This document shows, piece by piece, positions 1 through 9,399 of a stretch of DNA of 64,000 nt. Each line of letters starts with the position of its first letter. Position 1 is the stretch's first letter. Location: the NCBI GenBank assembly GCA_039090855.1, contig CM077022.1, positions 75,726,971-75,790,970 of the forward strand. The letters are read 5' to 3'. Under the pieces are notes generated by a model. It saw only the letters and a program-made list of their open reading frames with translations, was not told where the DNA came from and searched no databases. This DNA comes from Macrothele yani (taxonomy: Eukaryota > Arthropoda > Arachnida > Araneae > Macrothelidae). Made by a program: the position numbers and the translations under genes.

Positions 1-642
1 TCTACTCGATCCTGCACCTGAAGGAATGATGGAAGATGACTTTTCTAATTTCGTAAACTTTGATAATGACTTAGAGGTGTTTGGAGAGATATCTGATAGT
101 GAAATCCTGCAAAATGAGGTTATAGAAGATGATGATGATCATCATCATCATGTGGATACTGAAGTACCTTCTCATATATAAGTGAATAATGCATGCAGCA
201 TTTTAAGATGCTTTTTGGAAAATAAGAATGTGGACTTCTCCACATATAAATTGGAAAATCAGGTAACAAATTTATTAAATTCTGAAAAAAAGTAATGTAA
301 AATATATAACTGATTATTTTGCCAAGCCATGAATGTTGCACCCACCTACAGTACTGTACATATGTACTGTACTGTATTTTATCAAATTTTACACTATTAT
401 ATGTACAGTACTGTATAAAATCTTAAGTCGCTATAAAGCAGCATTTAACTTAGTTTTTATCCATTCTTCAAACACTTTTTTCTTCACTGCATATTTACGT
501 AGTTATAAATACTGTACTTGAGTTCGTATGTAAATGCATATGTATGTGAATTTATTTGGAGAGATCCCGGATAATGAAATATCCCACTTATTGGAATATT
601 TTCTTATGGCAAATAGGCTATTCCATTAAGTGAGTTTGACTG
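1..642 (+). mobile_element. Tigger/pogo-like DNA transposon, 3' end
   Basis: The window opens inside a DNA transposon. An acidic transposase tail (2-295) is followed by AT-rich sequence and then a terminal repeat whose reverse complement begins CAGTCAAACTCACTTAATGG and includes a CGGATAAT-type stretch (near 568-577), as is common in Tigger/pogo ends. The end is placed at 642, followed by TA at 643-644, the expected target. The 5' half lies outside the window, so the TIR pairing cannot be checked. Confidence 0.6.
2..295 (+). pseudogene. Tigger-like transposase, C-terminal tail
   Basis: Frame 2 is open from the window edge with residues rich in D/E and a DDDDHHHH run, reaches a TAA at 179-181, and continues in the same frame for about 37 codons (core ACSILRCFLENKNVDF) to a second TAA at 293-295. 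The final part resembles the C-terminal helix pair after the DDE domain of Tigger transposases. No catalytic residue is in the window. The internal TAA implies decay, unless it is the true end. The assignment rests on composition, the tail and the adjoining terminal repeat. Confidence 0.5.
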
Positions 643-1135
643 TACTTAATTAAACTTCTAATATGGTTTGTTTTTCTAGGAAATATTTATTTTAAATTAC
701 AAATTTTCAGAGAGAACTCTTCTCCTTTTTCAAGCAGATTTTTGCTGTCACTCTTTCTCCATCACTATCGCAGTTACAGTTAACTTTGACAGTTATGGTT
801 ATTTTCACGAAATCTTTCCAGATGTTAAGTAGGGACAAATCTCTGCAGTCATTTATGATGGAATTCTGATTTTTCTCAATTTCTATTCCTTCTTTTAATT
901 TTCTTTTTGAAAGTTACTTTGAAAATGGATGACTTTAAAGGAATTCCAGTCCATGTTGTTACCAGTTTCTCTAACATGCCTATCTAAACCTGTCTTGTTG
1001 GAGCAATTTTTTATAGCTGCTTTATGTTCTGCTATTCCAGTTTCAAGTCTGTAACCTGTCTCACCCATGTAAGATAGTCCACAACTACAGTTTACTTCAG
1101 AGACCATTCCTTGCATTTTTAAAATACACCATTTA

Positions 1136-2343
1136 CCAACAAGTAATTGGACACCTGTGATAGCAAAAGAAAACAAAGTTTATTCACCTTCAATAGTTGG
1201 TGGAGCCTCCACGAGCGGCGATTACAGCTGCGACCCTCCGGGGCATATTCTCAACCAGGCGTTGTACGACGGCTAGCGGTATTTTCTTCCACTCGGCTTG
1301 GAGAAGACAGGTCAGTTTCTTCACCGATTTCGGACTGTGGGGGCACCCCTTAAGTCGACGCTCCAACTCGTCCAGAGGTGCTCGATAGGGTTAAGGTTCG
1401 GGTTCTGCGCAGGCCAGTCCATTCGATTAACCCCATTGTCACCATACCAAGCCATGGTAGACCTTGTAACATGGCAGGTGGCATTGTCATCTTGAAAGTA
1501 ACATGGGTCCACCCCGTACAACTGCCACAACGTAGGAAGCGCATGGTCATCCAAAATGGTGCAGTAGGTCTCGGCGTTGAGTCTACCAGGAATTGCGACC
1601 AAGGGTCCTGTGCCATACCAGGAGAAACACCCCCATAGCATAATTCCATTGCCGCCGCTGCCGCCGAACTTCACAGTTCGCGCAATACATTCCGGCAGGA
1701 GGCGTTCTCCAGGCAGATGCCAAACCCAGACCCTGCCATCCGAACGGTAGGGGTGAACCTTGATTCGTCGCTCCAGAGAACCTGTTTCCACTGTTCAACG
1801 GTCCACTGTTGACGTTCTTTGCACCACGTTAGCCGAGCAGCGCTATTGGACTTGGTGATCAAAGGCTTGTTGGCGGCAGCACGTTCATGATAACCAAGCA
1901 GATGGGCTTCCTTATGGATGGTATTCATCGAAAGAACACTCCCGGATGCCTGTTGAAACTCCTCGTGGATGTGGCCCATCGATTTGGTGCGGTTCTTCCG
2001 AATTTCTCTGGCCAGCACCCGTCGTTCTCTAACTACCAGTTTTGTGGGTCTGCCGGTTCGGGGCACATTCCGACAGTCACCTCTCATCTTCCACTTGCCA
2101 ATCACGTAGGCCACTGTCGATTTTGGGTACTTCAACTCACTGGATATGTCACGTATGGATCGGCCATTTCTGTGATACCCGACGATTACACCTTTTTCGA
2201 AATCAGAGTACTCCGAACTGCGTGGCATCTTGCATGCGACTGGTTGCGTTGTTGTTTCCCACACGATATTTAACGGCGGCGGCCGTGACCTATATCAGGA
2301 CCGCAGATATTGTCGATTGCAGGGATGTCCAATTACTTGTTGG
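1136..2343 (-). mobile_element. Tc1-type transposon, about 1.2 kb, full length
   Basis: Both ends carry the inverted repeat CCAACAAGTAATTGGACA, flanked by TA at 1134-1135 and 2344-2345, the Tc1/mariner target duplication. The length (1208 bp) suits an intact Tc1. The transposase is on the minus strand and is broken. The element sits inside the PLE remnant. Confidence 0.92.
1190..2228 (-). pseudogene. Tc1 transposase (DD34E), frameshifted
   Basis: Start is the ATG at 2228 (MPRSSEYSDFEKG). The N-terminal half has paired helix-turn-helix sequence (KGVIVGYHRNGRSIRDIS, then GRPTKL), followed by the first catalytic Asp in WSDESRF. A frameshift near 1750-1790 moves reading to another frame with [15 protein letters not shown] (second Asp) and NLNPIEHLW (Glu). 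There are 34 residues between Asp 2 and Glu. A second shift near 1340 leads to the usual ending (PRRVAAVIAARGG) and stop at 1190-1192. The protein would cut and rejoin DNA at TA sites; as read it is inactive. Confidence 0.9.
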
Positions 2344-2636
2344 TAGATAGTGCATCTTCTTCTCTTTGAACTATCTTTGGGAAAAAAAATTAACTTTGTT
2401 CTCTAAACTTGGATATTTCTTTCTAATTATTTTTAAAGAGTCAGATAAACCTTTGTGAGAAGTAATTTTTCTAGTGAATATTATTTTTGCGTGTTTTTCT
2501 TAACTAAAAATTTAGAAGTTTTTCAATTTCAAGGTTGTTATTTTCTGTAAGGTTGTCTTTAAGTTCTTCTTTGTGGGCTTTTTTCAATGAAAATTTTTAT
2601 TTCCAATTATATCGAAATTAAATTTTTAAATATGTA

Positions 2637-3255
2637 ACCCCACCTCACCGAATTCCACCCCACTAAACCTCACCTCCACATCAATCTAACCTCCAACAAA
2701 CATACATACATACTGTACATATCACTAAGCTGTTCTCTGAGATTCAGAGGTTAGCTCCAAAAAGAAATACAAACTAACAAACACCTGCATCTAACATAAC
2801 CTCAACCCCGCCTGTCTTTATTTCTACCCCCACCTAACCTCCAAGTAAAGTCTGTAGACCTCAACTTAACCTCCTTATTTACCAAATGTTCACCTAACAT
2901 CCACTTTCCCTCTACTTTATTTCCACCTCACTTCCATCTCGCCTCACCTACACTTCCCCTTACCTCTACCTATCCCTCACCCACCTCCTCCTATCTGCCA
3001 CCACTTAATATTTTATAACTTAACCACGATCTAATATTCCCTAACTTAACACAATCTAATTTTCACCTAAGCTCTACCTCCCCAACTAAATTCTACATCT
3101 GCCACACCACCTAACCTCCAGGTGAAGTGGTCGTAGAAATAGAGGTGAAGTGAGATGTATGTGAAGGTTAGTTGTGGAGGTGAAGTTAGGTGGGGGTGTA
3201 AAGTTAGTTGTAGGTTAGTTCATGTTTGGTGGAGGTTAGGTGCAGTTCTTGTTCT
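2637..3255. repeat. CACCT-rich low-complexity tract that switches strand
   Basis: From about 2637 to 3120 the plus strand is an irregular run of CCACCTAACCTCC-like words. From about 3120 to 3250 it becomes the complement (GGAGGTGAAGTTAGGTGG-like). The two halves could pair as an imperfect foldback. The units are too degenerate for a clean minisatellite. No gene is seen. Confidence 0.7.
2705..2790 (-). mobile_element. LINE 3' tail fragment
   Basis: Read on the minus strand this contains GGAGCTAACCTCTGAA followed by an AGAGAA..TTAGTGATATG stretch. It matches the 3' end of the LINE at 34690-34750 in this window (GGAGCTAACCTCTGAACGAG). It is therefore a very short 5'-truncated copy of that family, embedded in the CACCT-rich tract. 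Confidence 0.6.
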
Positions 3256-3408
3256 CTGTTAGGTTCCATGGAAATCAGAACATTATTGCCAAAGAATGAT
3301 ATTAAGTTTTTAAAGAAGTAGCTGTTTTTACAAGTTACTTCAGTACATACATGTATGAAGAACTACCTAGTTTTCTTTATTTTATTCATAACATTTTTGT
3401 TTTTTCAG

Positions 3409-3636
3409 TTATTAAAAATTATAGGGAGTCTTATATATACAGCAGCTGCAGAGAATTGGCCATTGATGAAAGGAAAAAGAAGGGTTATATGAGCAACACC
3501 ATTGATTGTAGTTCTTCATTCAAAAAGGAAGGAAGCAGTGGAAGCGATCATTATGTTTCAATTATTAGTAGTGCATCATCAAATACAACATCAGGAATAG
3601 TCTCGGATAAAATGCAGAGTTTAGATGAAAGTGAAG
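3409..3636 (+). CDS. Host gene, internal exon (exon A)
   Basis: An acceptor (TTTTTTCAG, ending 3408) and a donor (GAAG|GTATGT, GT at 3637-3638) bound 228 bases open in one frame, phase 1 at both ends. Residues include IKNYRESYIYSSCRELAIDE and a Ser-rich part (SIISSASSNTTSG, MQSLDESE). The last codon is completed by the first bases of the exon at 7060. I do not recognise the protein. The sequence looks polar and probably disordered, with no membrane segment. Upstream exons must lie before the window or be unrecognised in 1-3400. Confidence 0.75.
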
Positions 3637-4011
3637 GTATGTATGTTTCATAGCCCAAGAATAATTATAAATTTATTCATAACTCAGACTTAACAAATTT
3701 TCCTGGTTTTTTTTTTTTTTTTTTGAGTCATTAATAAATAAAAATAACTTTGACACACACACACACTGCAAACTGGCTACCAGCATTTAAGGGTACAACC
3801 AATATTTCAAATTATTTTTAATCCAGAAGTGATAGTATTTGTATTAGAATAATTCTTAATGTTGACATATCATGCATAAGTTGTGTAAAAAATTACAAGT
3901 GGTGGGACATTTAGGTAGTGACTTCTACCTTCATCAGCCATGGAATGAAACACGTGGTATTAGCATCGGTTGTTGCCAGATTTCAAAATAGCTTTCCAAA
4001 TCATAGGTACG

Positions 4012-4413
4012 TTATGCAGATGTTAGGAGTAAGGAAGATTTCAATGCTTTCGCAGTACCTGAGGGCTTTCCGGTTGCTGAACAGAGTGATACGTTTTGCC
4101 AATTGGGAATCGTGGATGTATTGCTGATGGTTAAAATTGGAAGAGTTGCCTTTCTTAACATCAGCGATATGTTCCACCAATCGCTGGTTGATGCTTCGGT
4201 AAGTGCTACCAATGTAGTGGGTAACCCAAGTGGAAGTGTTGACAGGGATAGAGTAGACACCTTGTAACTCTAGGGATCTCTGTCTTTAAGGATAAGGTTA
4301 AGAAGAGGAGGTGGTTTAACAGCAATCCTGTAGCCAAAAGACTTTAAAATGGAGTAAACTTTGTGAGTGAAGGCCAGGCTAAAGGGCAAAGTGCCAACAA
4401 ACTGATGAGTGGT
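4012..4413 (-). pseudogene. Penelope-like element remnant (RT tail + GIY-YIG nuclease)
   Basis: Minus-strand translation of about 4266 down to 4012 gives GVYSIPV...YIGSTYRSINQRLVEHI, then KALRYCESIEI. This is a clear GIY-YIG domain with the GVY and YIG motifs, the conserved Arg (QRL) and EH. The same strand upstream (4270-4400) reads AFTHKVYSILKSFGYRIAVK, like the linker between PLE reverse transcriptase and nuclease. A frame change near 4266 separates the parts. After the stop, the minus strand continues with PMIWKAILKSGNNR-like sequence (about 3965-4005), also seen in the other PLE tails here. Confidence 0.8.
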
Positions 4414-4518
4414 GGAAAGACCACTCATCAGTTTGTTGGCACTTTGCCCTTTAGCCTGGCCTTCACTTACAAAGCTTACTCCAGTTTCAAGTCTTTTGGC
4501 TACAAGATTGCTGTTAAA
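4315..4518. repeat. Palindrome, 99-bp arms, 6-bp spacer
   Basis: The arms at 4315-4413 and 4420-4518 are inverted copies around GGAAAG. Both encode the same PLE linker, on opposite strands. A few mismatches are present (for example CTGTAGCC against GGCTACAAG). It marks the junction of two PLE fragments in opposite orientation. Confidence 0.9.
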
Positions 4519-4562
4519 TCGAACAAACTGAAATTTTGTCGTAATAAAAGCATTTTTAGTCA

Positions 4563-4850
4563 AGTTATGGCACATAAGGGCAATAGACGAACCCTATTGA
4601 AAATTCACCCATTTTCAACAGGGTTTGTCCTCAGGTGGTCCCCTGCCACATACTAAAATTTCATCGAAATCGAACCATTTTTTACGCAAGTTATGACTCA
4701 TAAGGGCGGTGGAATGGATCCCGCTCCTATGTCCTTACCTTTGAACTCATTTTGCCCATTTTCAATAGGGTTTCTCCCCAAGTGGTCCCTTACCACATAC
4801 TAAAATTTCATCGAAATTGAACCATTTTTACACGAGTTATCATGCGGATG
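4563..4850 (+). repeat. Two-unit tandem repeat ending in CAGACAGACTGACAAA
   Basis: Unit 1 (about 4563-4688) and unit 2 (about 4689-4835) both hold AAGTTATG.C.CATAAGGGC, then CCCATTTTCAA.AGGGTTT, then TACTAAAATTTCATCGAAAT. A third partial unit starts at about 4836 (AGTTATCATG) and runs into GGACAGACAGACTGACAAAG (4855-4874). That ending is common in dispersed animal repeats; the class is not known to me. Confidence 0.75.
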
Positions 4851-4884
4851 GAAGGACAGACAGACTGACAAAGCTGGAGCATAT

Positions 4885-5560
4885 ATACGCTTCTTCAACC
4901 TACGATTGAAAAGCATAAACAATGTGAAGCATGGTTCGTCAGACCAGATGACACGTTGCCAGTCTTTAACGTCCCAATTTTTATGTTCTCTGCACCACCT
5001 TCATGTTTTGTTGCATTGATGTTGGTAATCAGAGGTTTGTGGATTGCAGCACTACCATAAATACTAGCACAATGGATTTCGTGATCAACTATTATGATGT
5101 AAACAGGATCATTCTGACTGGTGGTCAACTCTGCTGCTATTGCAGTTTCATGGTCTTGTGCTTTTGTTGTACAATTTGTGCCAACGTTCTCCAATCCCTA
5201 TCTGGCATCTTCATATGACATCCACAATTTGCATGTTTGGAGGCAACACTGTGTTCTTTTTGATAGGTAATCATAATCTTCAATACAATTCTTTATGTTA
5301 CACCTGCTGTTTCTGCCATTCTAGTTACTGAAGCTTGTGCAATATGTGCAACAATGGTTATAACTTTTTTTTTTTTTTTTTTTTTGAGATCTGACATTGT
5401 TGATGATTACTCCACAGCAGCTGTTTCACCTGTGATTGTGGCACGCCTTAACAATAGCAGACATCATACTGCACCCCTTTGTATACCTGACATTGCTGGT
5501 GACGTCCGTGTGTTTTGCATAAGTGCATTGCATGTATGTGTTTACATTAGGTGCTAACAT
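4885..5560 (-). pseudogene. Tc1-type transposase remnant, N-terminal half
   Basis: Minus-strand fragments in two frames read AIAAELTTSQNDPV, IHCASIYGSAAIHKPLITN and then WCREHKNWDVKDWQRVIWSD followed by EPCF. This is the region of Tc1 transposases up to the first catalytic Asp. The rest of the DDE domain is missing: coding stops at about 4885, where the tandem-repeat block begins. Stops and frameshifts are numerous, and an internal poly-T run lies at about 5366-5387. Confidence 0.65.
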
Positions 5561-5582
5561 TATTTTAATATAAACTTCTGTA

Positions 5583-5768
5583 CAGCGGTTGCTCCAGCTT
5601 TTTTAAAGGTTTTGCCAACCCAATTGACAAATTCATTTTTTTTTTTTGGCTTTGCCAAAGTGGTTAAACAGTACAAGAAGGTAATTGCCAAAACCTTTTT
5701 TCCATCGCAAAAACAATTTTTTCTTCTACAAAATGCGTAGAATGCAATCTGCAGTGCTACCCCTCCTG
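5583..5768. mobile_element. Small MITE (copy 1) with TA target
   Basis: A 186-bp segment flanked by TA (5581-5582, 5769-5770) has imperfect terminal inverted repeats (CAGCGGTTGCTCC / CAGGAGGGGTAGCAC). The inverted interior matches a second copy at 60128-60288, including AAAAAATTG.TTT..GATGGAAAAAA and GTTTTGGCAATTACC. No coding. Two independent copies, each bounded by TA, define the element. Confidence 0.75.
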
Positions 5769-5942
5769 TATATTCAAAACTTAATTGTAACATATCACCT
5801 GTTTTACTTCTTTATAACTTGTGTGCTTACTGTTCTTCAGATTCCTCATGAATTTGCATGTGTAGATAAATAGTCATTATTCTTCTGTTCAGAATGTAAG
5901 AGAATTTTTTAGAAGACAATGGGTGATTCAAAAGTGAGTGAT

Positions 5943-5971
5943 GTTAATCTTATCTTGGTGATAAGATTAAC
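5943..5971. repeat. Perfect 12-bp hairpin plus adjacent partial repeat
   Basis: GTTAATCTTATC and GATAAGATTAAC flank TTGGT. A second near copy of the right part (CTTATCTTGGTGATCAGATTAAC-like) follows at about 5980-6002. It lies in an intron and has no known role. Confidence 0.7.
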
Positions 5972-6532
5972 ATAAATTCTCTTATCTTGGTGATCAGATT
6001 AACAGCATTCATTTCTGTCCATAAACATATGCAATTTCTTCATGGAAAGGTTGTGCAATGAAATGTATTTTCGAGTAATACGTTTTAGCATGCCTGGACT
6101 TTTTTAAAATGTTATTGAACTGTGCAAGTTGTATTTCTGACTATTTTGATGAGTATTAGTTGTATTGTGTCTTCAGAAAAAAATAGTTTTTGCTAAGTTT
6201 TGTGTATTTGAAATGTTTACTTGTTTTAATTTATTAAAATGATTTCATTGTTGTTGCATTTAAGCTCATAAATCTGAAAGAATACTAGCAGTTTAAATTA
6301 TGTGAGAAATCAGCATTTCCCTGATAAACAGTGAATAAACATGTTCTTTTCATATGAGGGTCAAGAATGGCAGAACTTCTACCTCTGACCTGTATATGTA
6401 CTGGTGTCACATGTGATTTTAACCTAAGTTGAGGTTTTCTGGGTAACTCTGCTGTTCCTTTCTAACATCTATCTGAAACACACAAAATCATTGTACAAAA
6501 CTCACCTGGCAGTTATCGTAATCCCAACCTAG

Positions 6533-6750
6533 CCACCCTGGTGGCGCAGTGGTCTAAGCGATGGCTTCTGATCATTCGTCCGAAAGAGGTCCGGGTTCGA
6601 ATCCCGGTGAGGCATGGATGTTGTGTTTGTCTTACGGGCACTGGCTCTCTCCCTTCCCTGGAACCAGTGGCCTTAAATTAGGGATGGGCGACTGCTTATA
6701 GCCCATTGAGTTGCTCATGGTGGTCGTTAAACCTCCAATTAAAAAAAAAA
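6533..6750 (+). mobile_element. tRNA-derived SINE, copy 1
   Basis: The head has RNA polymerase III box A-like TGGCGCAGTGGTCTAAGCG and box B GGTTCGAATCC. A shared body (GGCATGGATGTTGTG, CACTGGCTCTCTCCCTTCC, ATTAGGGATGGGCGACTGC) ends in GTCGTTAAACCTCCAAT plus poly-A. A second copy lies at 38951-39160. It is a non-autonomous retroposon, presumably mobilised by a LINE; not a functional tRNA. Confidence 0.9.
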
Positions 6751-7059
6751 ATCTCGACCTATGTGGAATTGCAATCAGGTTTCCATCCAGGTTTCTGTGT
6801 TCTTTGACTGCTAAAAAAAACTATGCAAAACCAACATATAATGGTTTTTTGCTGCCTTAGAAGCAGATATTTTGTTTCTTATTCTGTTGATTTTCATTGT
6901 TAATTATTTTCCTGTAACTTGTGAGTAGAATCATGTAATATAAGTTTAGTAGGTAGTCATGCTGTGAAAGTTATTCATCAGTATGGATTGTTAAACTATT
7001 CTGCTATGTCAAAATATATAAGTACTGTTTTTAATGAAAAAAGCCATTTTTCAATTTAG

Positions 7060-7191
7060 ATGACCTTGAACTGGATTTCATTGCACCTCTACCTCGTAGC
7101 CAGCTGTTGGATTTATCGAAAGATGAAGCTGTTTCATGTGAAAGTGTTTCACTGAAGCAACATCAAGCCTCAAAATCAACTGACAGTTTAG
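7060..7191 (+). CDS. Host gene, internal exon (exon B)
   Basis: An acceptor (TTCAATTTAG, AG at 7058-7059) and a donor (TTTAG|GTATGG, GT at 7192) bound 132 bases, phase 1 to phase 1. This matches exon A upstream and exon C downstream. Residues run DDLELDFIAPLPRSQLLDLS and on to LKQHQASKSTDSL. The acidic start and the Pro-Leu-Pro-Arg motif suggest a short interaction segment in a disordered region (inference). The intervening 3.4-kb intron holds PLE, Tc1, MITE and SINE insertions. Confidence 0.8.
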
Positions 7192-7824
7192 GTATGGTGT
7201 TTAAAAATAGAGTTATAAAGCCATACTTTAGGAACAGACCTTGAATTCCAATATAATTTTATATTAGTTATTTTCAGTGCATATTTATTTATTAATTGCT
7301 GCAAAAATCTTAACAATGAGAATACATTAAAATTTATTTTTATTTAAAAAAACATTGTTTTCTAACCATGTGTAATTTTTTTACAACTTTCTGATAGGCC
7401 ATGCCACCTTTTAAGAATAGTTGACCTGAGTTAGAACAGGCTCATTTGTAGATTCATGTGTGTAGTTAATTGTCAGAAATAACGAGATTCAGTCCTTATA
7501 ATTAACTGAACCAAGATATTTCTACAATGTAATATTGTAACTATTTTAAGTATAAAAGCAGCAGCTGTGGCATTTTTCTTGATATCAATGTCTTGTTCAG
7601 TGATATCTAAATGTATTAAAACCAGCTCCACTGAGAAAATCTTACCCTGAACCATATTTTATTCCACATGATTCCCACTGTAGAAAGGTCTCATTAATTT
7701 TGCAAAATGTTAATTTCATTGTTGTTGGGGTTTGTAAGGTTAGTTTTAATAAACAAAATACACTGGAAAAAAACTAAGCTTAGTTTTATTCAGTGTCATA
7801 CTATAAACAGTAACCATTCTTTAT

Positions 7825-7852
7825 GTGTGTGTGTGTGTGGGGGGGGGGGGGG
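7825..7852. repeat. (GT)n followed by poly-G
   Basis: TGTGTGTG passes directly into a run of about 14 G. Simple sequence within an intron. The stretch from here to about 8700 holds nothing else I can identify. Confidence 0.9.
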
Positions 7853-9399
7853 TAGTGAAATAAAAGAAACAAATGGCTGGAGTGCAACTGAAAGTGTTCA
7901 CCATAGAGGGTAAAATCAACATTACTGAGACTCTGAGAGTGGTAGGAATTTAATATTGTGAATTCAGCTGTTTGTAGAATCCAGAAAAATTGTGAAACAT
8001 TATTTTCTGTTTTTCAGTTACTGTGCAAAACAACAGACAACTGAGAAGACTGAGCAAAATGAATAATAATGATGCCTTGTTAATGTGGTTTAACTAGCTA
8101 AGTAGTGCTATTATAGTGTTTAACCCATATTTCATGATGTTATGATCCTGTGGTTGACCAAATCATTTTGAATTGAAAGATTGCATTGTGTTAGATGCAC
8201 TAAGTGATAAAACTGAAGTGAACAAACTACTAATGAATGTCTAAATACACTATGGTCTGAAATTTATGATGGATATAGTGATGATGCAATTTTCAATAAC
8301 TATAAAATATTTTTTTTATTTTTTTCATACTGACTGTGAATAACTTTAAAATTTAAAAAGTGTGCTGGAGGTAAAAACTTTTAAAAGAACATATCACTGT
8401 TTTTCATTGTTGCAAACATAAAATGGAAAGAAAAATTAAAATCAGTAATAAACTTCTAAAAGTGCCAAATGTTTCAAAAGTATAAAACATATGCCAGTCA
8501 GTTGCAAAAAGAAAGTTAGATGAAAGCTATTGAATACTTAGTTGTGAAAAATCTCATAGTACATTTAAAATTGGAAAATTTTTGAAACATTTTTATTTTC
8601 CCTTGATAATTGCAATAGTGTATAACTACAGCTCAAGGAAAGGAACTAAAATCTTATGTTTTTTATGTGAGGCAGGCCTTCAACAGAGGGCATTTTTTGT
8701 GAGACAACAAATATGTCTTTTATATATCAAAGCCATACAGTGAGTTTGAAGATGCGCTAGTACTTTGATGACATATTTGTTATCGGGTCTCATTCTTTCA
8801 TGATTTACTTGAACTCTCCTCAAGAGACACTGAACTTTTCCCTTCCATTAAACTTACTGTCCGTGAAGAGGCCAACAATACCATTAATTTCCTGGATGTT
8901 TTCCTTGGAAGAATCAGAATCAAGGTTGAACATTTTTTGTAAACCTACTAGTGCATTCAAGTTTTCTGCACTCACTTCTTTTATAGCCCATACCAGCATC
9001 ACCTGCAATAGCCTAGCATCTCTCACTCTTGCTGCTCACCACCAATATGCTAGCGGCTTGATAGACAGACTCATAAAAAAGTTTGAAGTCACGAATTCCA
9101 CTACTTTCCAGTCTTCAGATGACAACAGAGAATTGCAATTTGCTAGATGTATTCCATTTCTTGACCAGTCTATGTAACTGTTGCATCAAATGTACAAATC
9201 CTATGGTTACCCGACTGGTATAAAATCAAATACCTCAATTCTACTGGCGTGTTCAAAATTTCCATTTCCACTTCTGTTGGTGCCACAGTTTACATCAGTA
9301 GCACATTTCACAGCTTTAACAAATGTCTGACTGAGCATAAAATGGACATTTCCCTAGGAAGACCTAATTCCTCCCAGGCATTGACTCACCCTGTAGATA

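Larger units (their letters stand above)
895..2600 (-). pseudogene. Penelope-like element remnant (linker + GIY-YIG nuclease), split by Tc1
   Basis: Minus-strand coding at 895-1133 shows a GIY-YIG core: VNCSCGLSYMGETGYRLETG, then AEHK and GLDRH. This is the C-terminal endonuclease module of PLEs, which nicks the target DNA. The upstream linker lies on the far side of a Tc1 element, at 2346 to about 2600. Removing 1136-2343 plus one TA joins the frames as EEDALS-KWCILKMQGMV with no frameshift. The outer linker has several stops. No reverse transcriptase remains. Confidence is high for the GIY-YIG domain and moderate for the linker. Confidence 0.75.

Noticed and set aside
120..175. Poly-His/Asp stretch as an engineered tag
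   Set aside because: It is a GAT/CAT microsatellite inside an acidic transposase tail in natural repeat context.
6533..6620. Functional tRNA gene
   Set aside because: Boxes A and B are present, but the sequence continues into a SINE body and A-rich tail, repeats at 38951, and does not fold into a standard cloverleaf that I can draw.
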